A DNA stretch of 60,179 nt from DAOSEC01 sp035362935 (GCA_035362935.1 DAOSEC010000012.1:1-60179), one strand, 5' to 3'. Shown: positions 35,063 through 45,018, counted from the first letter of the stretch. The notes: generated by a model from the letters alone, not told the origin. Numbers and translations are program-made.

Positions 35063-36049
35063 ATGCAAATTACCTTGTTCGTTGAGTATTATCACAAACG
35101 TAATCTTCCAAAAGAGTCACTAAATTTAGCGATTCACTACTTAAATCAGCTAGACGAGTTTTGTCGAAACGTTGGCTTAGAGTCCGTTGATCAATTAACG
35201 ACGGATTTACTGGATCAATTTATTCAAAAAATGAGAAAAGAAACGGTGGACAAGTTAGAATTACTCTTATCGATTGGTAGATATTACCGACTCATTAAAA
35301 GAAATGACCTCTATATTCACATTACAAAATATTTAGGGAAACTTGGCGTCATAGAAAGCATCGTATCACGAAGCGAGCAATTAACAAACGCAACATTGCT
35401 TGAAACAATCAAAGAAGAACTCTGCCAAATTGACTTGTTAACAACCCCAGAAGAAGCACCGGTACAGTTACAAACAATTATGGATACACTAGAAAAATAT
35501 ATTGAACCAAATACACTAGATAAGATATTGGCGTTCAATCATCACCAAATTCCAAAAAGTGCGTTTGATGAAGAAGTGAAGTATTATCAAAAAGCAAACA
35601 GTTTAGATGATTACTTACTTGATTTACACAAACGTAGCATTGATGAAATTACTAGGTGTTTTGAGAAAAACGAAGTGTGGTACGAACAACAAATTACACA
35701 ACGTGTGATTGACTATGTTTCATCAAATCAAGAAATCTTATCTGCAGTTCGCGCAGGAAATGATTTGTATGTCACAAAGATTCCATATGATACCGAACAA
35801 TATTTGGCTGCAACAACCGATAAAGAGAAGGCATATCATGCATGTCATTGTCCATTTGCGAAAGAAGCCATTCGTAAGGACCATGCGAAGATATCGCCGA
35901 AATGGTGTTATTGTAGTGGAGGATTCACCAAATATCCATTTGAAGTCATATTTGGAAAGGAATTAGAAGTAACACCTCTAGAGTTAGCAATTCATAATAG
36001 CACAAGATGTCGCTTTAAAATATCACTTGAAGGTGTAGATTACAAATAG
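35063..36049 (+). CDS. cysteine-rich protein of unknown function under Crp/Fnr-type control
   Basis: 328 aa. The first 230 residues are mainly helical and without recognisable motifs. The C-terminal 90 residues hold a conserved-looking Cys/His block: ACHCPFAKEAI, then WCYCSGGFTKYPFEVIFG and a final RCRF. This tail resembles the metal- or thiol-binding ends of DUF6144/4-vinyl-reductase-like proteins (recollection, not confirmed). GAGGTGAAAG precedes the ATG. It heads an operon with a phosphoesterase lipoprotein and two small membrane proteins, divergent from the regulator. Confidence 0.75.
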   Translation: MQITLFVEYYHKRNLPKESLNLAIHYLNQLDEFCRNVGLESVDQLTTDLLDQFIQKMRKETVDKLELLLSIGRYYRLIKRNDLYIHITKYLGKLGVIESIVSRSEQLTNATLLETIKEELCQIDLLTTPEEAPVQLQTIMDTLEKYIEPNTLDKILAFNHHQIPKSAFDEEVKYYQKANSLDDYLLDLHKRSIDEITRCFEKNEVWYEQQITQRVIDYVSSNQEILSAVRAGNDLYVTKIPYDTEQYLAATTDKEKAYHACHCPFAKEAIRKDHAKISPKWCYCSGGFTKYPFEVIFGKELEVTPLELAIHNSTRCRFKISLEGVDYK

Positions 36050-36062
36050 AAAGGATCAACTT

Positions 36063-37100
36063 ATGAAGTTACAAAAAATATCTATGGTTGTCAGTTTACT
36101 ACTGGTGCTAACAATGGTTGCAGGATGTGTAGATGATACACTAGAAAACAACGAAACATTTCCAGATTCGAACTTTTCAATTACATCCTATCAAAGCTTA
36201 CGCTTTCATGAAGATGGAACCTTTAAGATTTTACAGTTTACCGATTTGCATTTAACCTATGGGTTTGATTATAATGATCGTCAAACGTATCGTTTGATTC
36301 GACTTGCTGTAGAACAAGAAGCCCCTGATTTGATCGTATTTACTGGGGATCAAACAATGTCACCAATGAACAAACGATTATATCGCAATTTTGCTAGAAG
36401 AATGGAGCGACTCAATACCCCTTGGACATTTGTCTTTGGAAATCATGATGATGAAGTAAACGGGTCGAAACTAGATCTTGCTAGCATTGCACTGCGTCAT
36501 TCAGAACAGTTAATCTTTCAAGTTGGGCCAAAAAACATTACCGGAGTTGGTAATTTCTTAATTCATTTAAAAGATTCAGTCACGAATGATTATCGCTTCA
36601 CACTTTATTTTATCGATTCTAATGCGCATAGAACCTACGTTATAGATGGACAAAAAAAGTTTTGGTATGATTATATATATGAAGATCAAATTGCTTGGTA
36701 TGAAGCAATGGTGAATCAAGTATCAGATCATGTAGGAAGCCTTACACCAAGCATTGCATTTTTTCATATACCACTACCAGAATATTTAGATGTTGTGGAT
36801 AACGAATCATTAATTCAAACAGGCGTACGTAAGGAACTACCATGTGCACCATATACCAACACTGGAATGTTTGCTAAAATGGTAGAACTTGGTAGCACAA
36901 AAGCAGTATTCGTAGGCCATGACCATATCAATGATTATACCTTTGTAAAAGAAGGAATTACCTTAGGATATGGAAGAGCAACTGGCTTTAATGGCTATGG
37001 TGGAACGAGTGTCGAAAAAGGTGCTCGAATCATCGAAATTAATCAAAATGGAACATTCACAACAAATGTCATTTCAACAAAAGATATTGGAGGATGGTAG
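36063..37100 (+). CDS. metallophosphoesterase lipoprotein
   Basis: 345 aa. A lipoprotein signal peptide ends in VAGC (about residues 20-23), so the enzyme is anchored outside the membrane. Calcineurin-type metal motifs appear in order: FTDLHL, GDQ (in VFTGDQT), GNHDDE, and a late GHDHIND. It belongs with DCR2/Sia1-like phosphohydrolases acting on phosphate esters; the substrate is unknown. It starts 13 bp after the Cys-rich gene, in the same operon. Confidence 0.88.
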   Translation: MKLQKISMVVSLLLVLTMVAGCVDDTLENNETFPDSNFSITSYQSLRFHEDGTFKILQFTDLHLTYGFDYNDRQTYRLIRLAVEQEAPDLIVFTGDQTMSPMNKRLYRNFARRMERLNTPWTFVFGNHDDEVNGSKLDLASIALRHSEQLIFQVGPKNITGVGNFLIHLKDSVTNDYRFTLYFIDSNAHRTYVIDGQKKFWYDYIYEDQIAWYEAMVNQVSDHVGSLTPSIAFFHIPLPEYLDVVDNESLIQTGVRKELPCAPYTNTGMFAKMVELGSTKAVFVGHDHINDYTFVKEGITLGYGRATGFNGYGGTSVEKGARIIEINQNGTFTTNVISTKDIGGW

Positions 37101-37101
37101 T

Positions 37102-37281
37102 ATGAAGAAAACACAGATTTGCATTTGGGTTGTTCAACTTAATGTTTTTGTAGCATCATTCTTTCTTTTCTTCTTTTGGTGGTTTATCAACGGAAGTATG
37201 ATCTTTTTACCAATCCTAGGAGTATCTATATTAAATCTATGTCTTACTCCACTATGGAAAAAAAGAGGTGAGAAGCAATGA
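37102..37281 (+). CDS. 59-aa two-helix membrane protein
   Basis: ATG 37102 follows GGAGGAT at 37089-37095, directly after the phosphoesterase stop. Two hydrophobic segments (about 6-30 and 33-50) and a basic tail. No family is recognised. It overlaps the next gene by 4 bp (ATGA). Confidence 0.7.
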   Translation: MKKTQICIWVVQLNVFVASFFLFFFWWFINGSMIFLPILGVSILNLCLTPLWKKRGEKQ

Positions 37282-37628
37282 TTGTTTTAGCAAATCTACT
37301 AATTATCATTAGCATCTTTACCCTATTTAGTTACCCACTTGTATTTGGATTGTTACAATGGAATGTCATTTATTACGATGGGCTTTTGAAAGGTGTTTCC
37401 AAACATGAACTAAGGATACACCAAATCTACGCACTAATACTTCCCTTTGGACTAGGGTTGTTACAATACTATCAAAAAACAAAAAATATGGAAACCATAG
37501 ACGGAGTTTTACCAATCATAGAACTTAGACATAGCGTTTGGATCAAAAATTTTAAAGTGATGTTAGCATTATATCCAGTCTTACTAACCCTATCTACCAT
37601 ACTAATGGTATATCTTAAATATTTATAA
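37278..37628 (+). CDS. membrane protein, unknown
   Basis: 116 aa with hydrophobic segments near 2-28, 50-62 and 93-114 and a basic central loop. It is translationally coupled to the 59-aa gene and is the last gene of the 35063 operon. No motif identifies a function. Confidence 0.65.
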   Translation: MIVLANLLIIISIFTLFSYPLVFGLLQWNVIYYDGLLKGVSKHELRIHQIYALILPFGLGLLQYYQKTKNMETIDGVLPIIELRHSVWIKNFKVMLALYPVLLTLSTILMVYLKYL

Positions 37629-37707
37629 AAAATATAAGTAAATCGCGAGAAATAAATAAGCTTATATACTATAATATAACCATAAACAAAGAAAAAGGAG
37701 TGGTTTT

Positions 37708-38064
37708 ATGAAAATAGTATATGCATCTCGCACAGGAAATGTAGAAACATTTGTTGGTAAATTAGGATTATCAAACACAATGTTAATTGAAAACGGATCA
37801 GAAACAGTCGATGAGGAGTTTGTTCTTATCACGTATACGGATGGAGACGGAGAAACACCGTACGAAGTAGAAGAGTTCTTAAACAACAATGCAAACTTCA
37901 TTCGTGGAGTTGCGGGTAGTGGAGATCGTGATTATGGAGATAGCTATTGCATGGCAGCTACAACAATCTCTGATACATATGGAGTTCCGATTTTAGCAAC
38001 ATTTGAAAACGATGGTGAAAGAGCTGACGTAGAAACGTTTTTAGCAGCATTCAAAGCTCTATAA
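37708..38064 (+). CDS. nrdI: NrdI flavodoxin-like protein
   Basis: 118 aa with the NrdI pattern: start KIVYASRTGNVETFV (FMN phosphate loop), LITYTDGDGE and GVAGSGDRDYGDSYCMAA. NrdI supplies the oxidant that assembles the Mn cofactor of class Ib ribonucleotide reductase NrdF. nrdE and nrdF are not in the window. AAAGGAG precedes the ATG and TATAAT lies at 37670-37675. Confidence 0.9.
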   Translation: MKIVYASRTGNVETFVGKLGLSNTMLIENGSETVDEEFVLITYTDGDGETPYEVEEFLNNNANFIRGVAGSGDRDYGDSYCMAATTISDTYGVPILATFENDGERADVETFLAAFKAL

Positions 38065-38080
38065 AAACGAGATTATGATA

Positions 38081-38106
38081 AAGAAGGGTTAACCCTTCTT
38101 TTTTTT
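38081..38106 (+). terminator. nrdI terminator
   Basis: AAGAAGGG-TTAA-CCCTTCTT followed by a T run; an 8-bp perfect stem. Confidence 0.88.
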
Positions 38107-38136
38107 GTTTCGCACGTACAAAAGGTTTCAATATCA

Positions 38137-38164
38137 TTGACATTGCCCTATTTTAGAGTATAAT
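38137..38164 (+). promoter_or_regulatory. promoter of the ABC exporter pair
   Basis: Consensus TTGACA (38137-38142), 16-bp spacer, TATAAT (38159-38164). Confidence 0.8.
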
Positions 38165-38211
38165 AATCATATATCAAAACGGAAAATTGCACCATGAAAG
38201 GATGATGAAAA

Positions 38212-39981
38212 TTGAACTTATTACGTCTATATAAACGGGTATGGAAAACGCCCTTTCTAACAATATTTGCCTTACTACTGATGTTTGGTGATGTTATGAT
38301 TGTTCTATCCATGCCTTTTATTATGAAAGATATTATCAACCAAGCAATTCCTCAACAAGATTTAGCTCTTGTTATCGAGAAGGGATTATTGATGGTTGGG
38401 ATTGCCTTAATTGGGATTGTATTATCGATTACAAACAACTTCCTAGCACAACACATTAGTTTAAAGGTTACAGAAGAAATCAGAAATGACTTGTTTGTGA
38501 AAATTCAACAGTTCTCAATCAATAACGTTGACCGTTTAACAACAGGACGGTTAATATCTTCAGTGACAAACGATACAACCCAAGTACAACAAATTTTAAT
38601 GATGAGCTTTCGAATCTTGATTCGAGCACCGTTATTGTTAATCGGTGGTTTGATTATGGCATATGCAACAAGCAAAGAATTATTCATCGTTGTATTGTTT
38701 GCGATACCATTTATTATTTTATTCATCATTATCATTATGAAAAAAGCACTTCCTAAATTTAAAGAAGTACAAACCAATTTGGACAATCTAAATAACAACT
38801 TATTAGAAAATGTTTCCGCATCACGCGAAATCAAAACATTTGTTTCCGAAGAGTACGAAAACAAACGATTCACAAAAATTAACGAACGGCACGCAGAAAT
38901 CTCCATTTCAGCTGGAAAAATCATCGCATTAGCTAATCCAGCGATTAATATCATCACACAATTAACGATTGCATCCGTCATTTATTATGGAGCATATCTA
39001 TGGAGTTTAGGTTCTACAACACCACTTGAAGGGGTTGGAGATATCATGGCATTTTATAGTTATATTCATACGGTACTATTTGGTTTAATTATGCTTGCGA
39101 TGATGTTAATCTTTGTTTCAAGAGCAGAAGTTTCGGCCAAACGGATCAATGAAGTACTCAATGAACGAATTGACTTAATCAATAAACTAGATGCGATTAA
39201 AGACTTTATATTAACCGGAGAAATTACCTTTGATCAAGTATCCTTTGGATATGAGGGTGAGGCAAACGGGGAAACTACAACCACAAATATGACATTAAAA
39301 GACATCAGCTTAACGATCAAAGCAAAGGATGTTGTGGGTGTAATTGGATCAACAGGATCAGGAAAATCGAGTTTTGTACAACTCATTCCAAGACTTTATG
39401 ATGTACAACAAGGTCGAGTGTTACTAGATGGTGTTGATGTAAAAGATTATGATTTAAGTGAGTTAAGAAATCAAATTTCACTGGTGACTCAAGAATCGAT
39501 ATTATTTTCTGGAACCATGCAATCAAACATTCTACAAGGGAAACAAGATGCTAGCATCGAAGAAATCAAAGAAGCATCAAAGCTGGCATTAGCGGATGAG
39601 TTCATTGAAGCAAAAGAACATGGATTTGAAAGTGAAGTCACCGCAAAGGGAACTAACCTATCCGGAGGACAACGCCAACGTTTATCGCTTGCTAGAGCGT
39701 TTGTCCGTAGACCCGCTATTTTAATCCTAGATGATTCAACCAGCGCAGTAGATGCGAATAGTGAAGTAAAAATAAAGGAAAATATCAAAAAACTATCGAA
39801 AGAAATGACGACGATTATTGTTGCTCAAAAGATCTCGACTGTGAGAGATTTGGATAAAATCATAGTTATCAACAACCACGGAATGATTGATGGATATGGA
39901 ACGCATGAAGAGTTGTTAAAGAAAAGCACCGTATATCAAGAAATTTATCAATCACAATATGGAGGTGCAATCAATGGTTAG
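38212..39981 (+). CDS. ABC exporter half-transporter (YheI/LmrC-like)
   Basis: 589 aa from TTG 38212, with AAAGGAT about 9 bp upstream. Six-helix membrane domain (about 15-310) and ATPase domain: Walker A GSTGSGKS 379-386, signature LSGGQRQ from 483, Walker B LILDD. The switch His is replaced (VAQKIS where VAHR is usual) and the residue after Walker B is Asp (DDSTSAVD). This marks the degenerate-site half of a heterodimeric exporter. It overlaps the partner gene by 8 bp. Substrates are probably drugs or lipids. Confidence 0.9.
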   Translation: MNLLRLYKRVWKTPFLTIFALLLMFGDVMIVLSMPFIMKDIINQAIPQQDLALVIEKGLLMVGIALIGIVLSITNNFLAQHISLKVTEEIRNDLFVKIQQFSINNVDRLTTGRLISSVTNDTTQVQQILMMSFRILIRAPLLLIGGLIMAYATSKELFIVVLFAIPFIILFIIIIMKKALPKFKEVQTNLDNLNNNLLENVSASREIKTFVSEEYENKRFTKINERHAEISISAGKIIALANPAINIITQLTIASVIYYGAYLWSLGSTTPLEGVGDIMAFYSYIHTVLFGLIMLAMMLIFVSRAEVSAKRINEVLNERIDLINKLDAIKDFILTGEITFDQVSFGYEGEANGETTTTNMTLKDISLTIKAKDVVGVIGSTGSGKSSFVQLIPRLYDVQQGRVLLDGVDVKDYDLSELRNQISLVTQESILFSGTMQSNILQGKQDASIEEIKEASKLALADEFIEAKEHGFESEVTAKGTNLSGGQRQRLSLARAFVRRPAILILDDSTSAVDANSEVKIKENIKKLSKEMTTIIVAQKISTVRDLDKIIVINNHGMIDGYGTHEELLKKSTVYQEIYQSQYGGAING

Positions 39982-41788
39982 ATTTGGTTCAGGAGGTCCA
40001 GTTAGAGGAAGAGGACCAAATTATGTAGTAGACCCAAATTATAAGGTCGATCAAAAAGCAATTATCAAACGACTTTGGAAATATTTAAAAAAGTATTCGA
40101 TTGGACTTTTCTTTGTTTTAATGGCAGTTGTATTAAGTGCGGGATTGATGTTAGCCACTCCATGGTTAATTCAAGTAGCAATTGATGATTACATTGATAT
40201 TTCAACTGTGAATTTAACTGGTGTTTTAGCAATTGTTGTATCATTAATCGTAATTGCGATTGTCAACGCAATTATGAGTTACATCCAACAGGCATCGATG
40301 GTTGTCATTGCGAATAAAGTCGCAAGAGACATCCGAAAAGATGCATTTGATAACTTACAAAATTTACCAGTTAAATATTATGATACCAACCATCATGGTC
40401 AAATCATGTCGATGTTAACAAATGACATCGATGCGATTAGTGGAGCTTTATCTCAAGCCGTTCCACAAATTATTAGTAGTGTCATTACAGTTGTTGGTGC
40501 ACTTCTTTTAATGTTTTTATCCAACTGGGCACTAGCGTTAGTTGCCATTGCGACCATTCCAATTATGCTTGGATTAACGGTCTTTATCAGCAAACGCACC
40601 TCAAAATTTTTCCGTACACAACAAGAAAAAATCGGAGCATTGAATAGTGTTGTTGAGGAAAATGTGGGGGGACTAAAAGCAATCAAATTATACAATCAAG
40701 AACGTGTTGCAATTGAGACGTTTAAAAAGACAAACAAAGAATTAAGAAAAGTAAGTTTTAAAGCGCAGTTTTATACTGGCCTTATGATGCCAATTGTTAT
40801 TTTTATTAACAACTTAACGTATGGAATCATTGTAACTGTAGGTGCAATCTTTAACATTCATTTAAATGGACTTGTTAGTGTTGGTCAAATCCAAGCAGTA
40901 GCATCTTATTCTAGACAGTTTAATATGCCGATTAGCAACTTAGCACAACTAATGAATGTCATCCAAGCAGCGATTGCTGGTGGGGATAGAGTATTTAAAC
41001 TAATGGATGAAAAGAGTGAATATTTAAGTGACCCAGAACCTAGTTTAGAGAAAGTGTCTGGTCGCGTCGAATTCAAAAATGTTAACTTTGGTTATGAAGC
41101 GAACAAACAAGTATTAAAAAATGTAACATTTTGGGGTAAACCAGGTCAAGTCATAGCGATTGTTGGTCCGACTGGTTCTGGAAAAACAACCATCATTAAT
41201 CTATTAACAAGATATTATGACATTGAATCAGGAGACATTCAAATCGACCAAAAATCAATTTATGGATATGCGAAAAAATCACTTCGTGAAAAAATAGGAA
41301 TTGTATTACAACAAACGTATCTTTTTAGGGGTACCATCTTAGAAAACATCAAGTATGGTAAAGTGGATGCAACATTTGAAGAAGTTGTAGAAGCCGCAAA
41401 ATTAGCTCAAGTTCATGACATCATCGAACGTTTGCCAAAAGGATATGAGACGAAAGTAAAAGAAGGCGGATCAAATTTCTCACATGGGGAACGACAACTG
41501 ATTTCAATTGCTCGAACACTATTAGCAAATCCTGCTATTTTAGTTTTAGATGAGGCCACTAGTAGTGTTGATACCAGAACAGAAGCCAATATCCAAAAAA
41601 GTATGGTGAACTTAATGAAAGGTAGAACAAGCTTCGTCATCGCTCACCGCTTACAAACAATTCGTAACGCGGATGCCATCTTAGTTGTAAAAGACGGAGA
41701 AATCATTGAACGTGGAACGCATGATGATTTGCTTAAATTAGAAGGATTCTATTACAACTTATACAAAGCACAATTCGCAGACGCATAA
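39974..41788 (+). CDS. ABC exporter half-transporter (YheH/LmrD-like)
   Basis: 604 aa from ATG 39974 (GGAGGT 39961-39966); an in-frame ATG at 39959 contains that site. A Gly/Arg-rich N-terminal tail is followed by six helices and an ATPase domain with Walker A GPTGSGKT 398-405, Walker B LVLDE and intact switch His (IAHRL). The signature reads FSHGERQ (502-508) instead of LSGGQ, again as expected for a heterodimer with one altered ATP site. Confidence 0.9.
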   Translation: MVRFGSGGPVRGRGPNYVVDPNYKVDQKAIIKRLWKYLKKYSIGLFFVLMAVVLSAGLMLATPWLIQVAIDDYIDISTVNLTGVLAIVVSLIVIAIVNAIMSYIQQASMVVIANKVARDIRKDAFDNLQNLPVKYYDTNHHGQIMSMLTNDIDAISGALSQAVPQIISSVITVVGALLLMFLSNWALALVAIATIPIMLGLTVFISKRTSKFFRTQQEKIGALNSVVEENVGGLKAIKLYNQERVAIETFKKTNKELRKVSFKAQFYTGLMMPIVIFINNLTYGIIVTVGAIFNIHLNGLVSVGQIQAVASYSRQFNMPISNLAQLMNVIQAAIAGGDRVFKLMDEKSEYLSDPEPSLEKVSGRVEFKNVNFGYEANKQVLKNVTFWGKPGQVIAIVGPTGSGKTTIINLLTRYYDIESGDIQIDQKSIYGYAKKSLREKIGIVLQQTYLFRGTILENIKYGKVDATFEEVVEAAKLAQVHDIIERLPKGYETKVKEGGSNFSHGERQLISIARTLLANPAILVLDEATSSVDTRTEANIQKSMVNLMKGRTSFVIAHRLQTIRNADAILVVKDGEIIERGTHDDLLKLEGFYYNLYKAQFADA

Positions 41789-41797
41789 GATAAAAAA

Positions 41798-41830
41798 AGA
41801 CTTAAGAGGTATTACTCTTAAGTCTCTTTT
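41798..41830. terminator. bidirectional terminator
   Basis: AGACTTAAGAG (41798-41808) pairs perfectly with 41815-41825, flanked by an A run and CTTTT. It is shared by the exporter genes and the convergent 151-aa gene. Confidence 0.88.
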
Positions 41831-41839
41831 TAGTTAGTT

Positions 41840-42295
41840 TTACAATAACTCTAAAATAACTGCGATTCCACGATTTGGATCATATCCCACTCTTGCTTTT
41901 TTCATCGAATATTCACTGATATCATTAGGACCAAAGAGCCCTGTACGAAAGACTGCTTGTGTAGAAATTCGTTTTTTATGACCATTGATTTCCATTTCTA
42001 TGACAAACGCCATCGTTCTAATCCAACTAGATTCTACTTGATCGAGTGTTACAATCTGAATATGGTTCGGGCTTAAATTTTTAAAGTAGTTCCACTGATA
42101 ATAATAATATATGATAAATGGCAACAACATCAATAAATAGATAAATAACATAACTCTATACGCATCACCTTCAACTCCTTTTGAAAAGGATAAAGCAATC
42201 AGTGGAAGAGAAATAATTAATGTTGTGACAAAGAAGAATGAGAAGTTAAATTTGTAATACTTTACCTCAGGTAAACATTGATATTCATGATTCAT
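41840..42295 (-). CDS. membrane protein, unknown
   Basis: 151 aa. Two helices (about 20-37 and 48-68) are followed by a C-terminal cytoplasmic domain of about 80 residues with beta character, ending in a DPNRGIAVILELL segment. AGGAGATC precedes the start. No family is recognised. It is monocistronic between a terminator and the divergent DUF2779 gene. Confidence 0.75.
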   Translation of the reverse strand: MNHEYQCLPEVKYYKFNFSFFFVTTLIISLPLIALSFSKGVEGDAYRVMLFIYLLMLLPFIIYYYYQWNYFKNLSPNHIQIVTLDQVESSWIRTMAFVIEMEINGHKKRISTQAVFRTGLFGPNDISEYSMKKARVGYDPNRGIAVILELL

Positions 42296-42440
42296 AAATA
42301 GATCTCCTAATTTACAATACTTACTACATTATATCGTAAAAACACCAAGTTGAAAAGATGAAATTTTATTTTTTCATGATTGATGGTATATAAAAGAGAG
42401 AATTTGTGATAAAATGGTAGTAGAAAAGGATGTGGTTTTT

Positions 42441-44318
42441 TTGAAGATATCAAAAACACTATTTAAGAATATCACAAGATGTGCAAGGTTTGCTGGTCTT
42501 GCTGAAACATATTTAAAAAAGTTAGATGGTATGGTTGATTTAGAAGAAATTGACCGAATCGAACGTTTAGAAGAACTCTTAGCACAGATGTTTGATGAAG
42601 ATTCAGGAGATGATTTGCTTGATATCAAAGACGCTCAAATGGAAGCAATGCAACCCTATTTTACCAATCTTGAAATCATATCCGGTCAAAAATTAGAGCT
42701 TATCTATGGCAAAAAGATTCAATACGCAGTAAGCACCAAAGATCAAAAGTTGTTTTCCTATCATGAAGATGGTCATGACTTTTACTGTTATCTTGATGGT
42801 TATTTAGAAGATACCGAAGAAACCTGTATTTTCGAGGTAAAAGCAACCAGTGCGAAAAAGTTTATTGAGTTAGGAATGGAAGTCTCAAAAACAGGCGACA
42901 TTATTAACCGCTACGAAAGTATCTTTGTTCGCAACAAAAAAGGAATTTTGCAACTTAGAGAAGATATAGAACTATTTAAAGATGTCGATAAGGTGTTTCC
43001 AAAAGGAAAGTACTATGGGTATAAAAGCAAATTGTTCGATCGTTTTTCTGATGTTGGAAAGTATGCATTTGACATTAGTGTCGAACGTTTTATCATAGAA
43101 AATAGTTTAAAAGAACAAGGATTCGATCACATTCTTCCAAGACTTAAGTTTTATCTAGTTGTACTTAACCCAGATTACATATTCGATGGAACGTATGAGG
43201 GTGGTGTGCCTGTATATAATAAAGATGCATCTGGCAGAGAACTGTTTCTATTAATTGATATGACCACTATCACAAAAGAGTGGATTCCAATGATCATAGA
43301 GTTAAAGAAAAAAGCAATCGAGAATATCACAAACCTATCAACCAACCCTGTGAAGGTTGGAAAGTTTTGTGAGTTTAAGGGGACGAACAAATGTAAGTTT
43401 ATTCCAATCTGTTGGAAAGATTTTACGGTAAAGGGTAGCATTCTTGAATACCGTAGAGCTCGGTTTGCATTTAAACACCCAGTAGATGGTTATTTGGACC
43501 GGATTGATTTATTAAATGATGGAATTATCATGATGGATCAAATTGATGAAGAATTGTTATCAAAAAAGAACAACATCATTCAACGGGATTGTTATATCAA
43601 CAAAAGCACATACATCAATCATGATAAAATAAAAGCTGGAATTCAGGAGTTACGATATCCAATTTATCATTTGGATTTTGAATCATTCCCTTGCCCACTC
43701 CCAAGATATAAAGGAGAAAAACCATACACACAATCGGTGTTTCAGTTTTCATTACACATTGAAACCAGTCCTGGGGTTTGTGACAAACACAATAGCCATC
43801 TTGAGTATTTAGCACCAGATCACGAAGACCATAGAGAAGAACTCATTCAAAAAATGATTGAATACATTGATTTATCCAATAGTGGAACAGTGTTAGTGTA
43901 TAATGCAAGTTTTGAAAAAACGAGATTAAAAGAAATGGCATATATGTTTCCAAAATATAAAGAAGCATTAAATAACATTAATGATCACGTGTTTGACCTG
44001 CTTTACTTGGTTGATACGAATAAAGCGTTTTATACATTACTTGGATTTTCCGAAGAAGAAGCATCAACGATGAACTATTATGATTCTAAATTACGAGGAT
44101 CATTTTCAATTAAGAAAGTATTACCAGTATTCTCAAATCTTACCTACGATGAACTTGTTGTCGCAAATGGCACAGAAGCAATTCTTACCTATGCGCAGTT
44201 TCCAGAAATGACACAGCGTGAATTTCAGGAAAAATATACAGCATTAATTGAGTATTGTAAACAAGACACATGGGCAATGGTTGAAGTTTTATGGGGATTA
44301 AAAAAACTTGTTTCTTAA
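42441..44318 (+). CDS. DUF2779 Fe-S nuclease with exonuclease-like domain
   Basis: 625 aa from TTG 42441; AAAAGGA lies 10 bp upstream, and the in-frame ATG at 42414 overlaps a probable -10. The N-terminal half is PD-(D/E)XK-like, with E132-V-K134. Cysteines C310, C318 and C324 with the early RC of TRCARFAG suggest an AddB/Cas4-type [4Fe-4S] cluster. The C-terminal half is DUF2779, with D412-x-E414 (LDFESFP), VYNASFE and a late YCKQDT, the DEDD-exonuclease set. It probably repairs or degrades DNA; the role in the cell is not known. Confidence 0.85.
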   Translation: MKISKTLFKNITRCARFAGLAETYLKKLDGMVDLEEIDRIERLEELLAQMFDEDSGDDLLDIKDAQMEAMQPYFTNLEIISGQKLELIYGKKIQYAVSTKDQKLFSYHEDGHDFYCYLDGYLEDTEETCIFEVKATSAKKFIELGMEVSKTGDIINRYESIFVRNKKGILQLREDIELFKDVDKVFPKGKYYGYKSKLFDRFSDVGKYAFDISVERFIIENSLKEQGFDHILPRLKFYLVVLNPDYIFDGTYEGGVPVYNKDASGRELFLLIDMTTITKEWIPMIIELKKKAIENITNLSTNPVKVGKFCEFKGTNKCKFIPICWKDFTVKGSILEYRRARFAFKHPVDGYLDRIDLLNDGIIMMDQIDEELLSKKNNIIQRDCYINKSTYINHDKIKAGIQELRYPIYHLDFESFPCPLPRYKGEKPYTQSVFQFSLHIETSPGVCDKHNSHLEYLAPDHEDHREELIQKMIEYIDLSNSGTVLVYNASFEKTRLKEMAYMFPKYKEALNNINDHVFDLLYLVDTNKAFYTLLGFSEEEASTMNYYDSKLRGSFSIKKVLPVFSNLTYDELVVANGTEAILTYAQFPEMTQREFQEKYTALIEYCKQDTWAMVEVLWGLKKLVS

Positions 44319-44401
44319 AAAGGAAGATATTTCCTCATCATAACCAATGAGTTTATGCTATTTTCACTTTTTTCATATAGACATTTCAAGGTCTTTAGTG
44401 C

Positions 44402-44407
44402 TATAAT
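44402..44407 (+). promoter_or_regulatory. extended -10 of the rubrerythrin gene
   Basis: TGCTATAAT (44399-44407) with a TAGACA -35 at 44378-44383, spacing 18 bp. Confidence 0.55.
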
Positions 44408-44434
44408 GAATTTGATGATGAAAGGGGATTTACA

Positions 44435-44971
44435 ATGGAATTAAAAGGTACAAAAACAGAAAAAAACTTATGGGCAGCGTTTGCTGGTGAATCACAAGCG
44501 AGAAACAAATATACGTATTTTGCTGATGTAGCACGCAAAGAAGGATACGAACAAATCGCAGCGTTCTTTGACCAAACCGCTCAAAACGAAAAAGAACATG
44601 CAAAACTATGGTTTAAGGCATTGGGTGAATTAAAACAAACACCAGAAAACTTAATGCATGCGGCTGAAGGGGAACACTACGAGTGGACAACCATGTATGA
44701 AGATTTTGCGAAAGATGCAGAAGAAGAAGGATTCTCTCGTTTAGCAAAACAATTCAGACAAGTGGGAGAAATCGAAAAGATGCACGAAGAACGCTATCTA
44801 GCATTACTTGATAACGTGAAGAAGAACAGAGTATTTGAAAAAGACGATGAAGAAACAATGTGGGAATGCAGAAACTGTGGACATATTCACATCGGACCAA
44901 AAGCTCCAAAAGTATGTATTGTTTGCTTACTTCCAGAAAGCTTCTTTGAAGTTCATAAGATTAATTACTAA
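44435..44971 (+). CDS. rubrerythrin
   Basis: 178 aa, the usual length. The ferritin-like four-helix domain carries the diiron Glu/His set (FAGESQARNKY, ENEKEHAKLW, EEGFSRLAKQFRQVGEIEKMHEERY). The C-terminal rubredoxin-like domain has CRNCG and CIVC. It reduces hydrogen peroxide in anaerobes and microaerophiles. AAAGGGG precedes the start. It is monocistronic with its own terminator. Confidence 0.95.
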   Translation: MELKGTKTEKNLWAAFAGESQARNKYTYFADVARKEGYEQIAAFFDQTAQNEKEHAKLWFKALGELKQTPENLMHAAEGEHYEWTTMYEDFAKDAEEEGFSRLAKQFRQVGEIEKMHEERYLALLDNVKKNRVFEKDDEETMWECRNCGHIHIGPKAPKVCIVCLLPESFFEVHKINY

Positions 44972-44975
44972 TATA

Positions 44976-45012
44976 AAAAAATACTGACTTTAAGCGGGGT
45001 CAGTATTTTTTA
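44976..45012. terminator. bidirectional terminator
   Basis: AAAAATACTGAC pairs with GTCAGTATTTTT around a GC-containing loop, between rubrerythrin and the convergent ridA. Confidence 0.88.
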
Positions 45013-45018
45013 TTTGGC

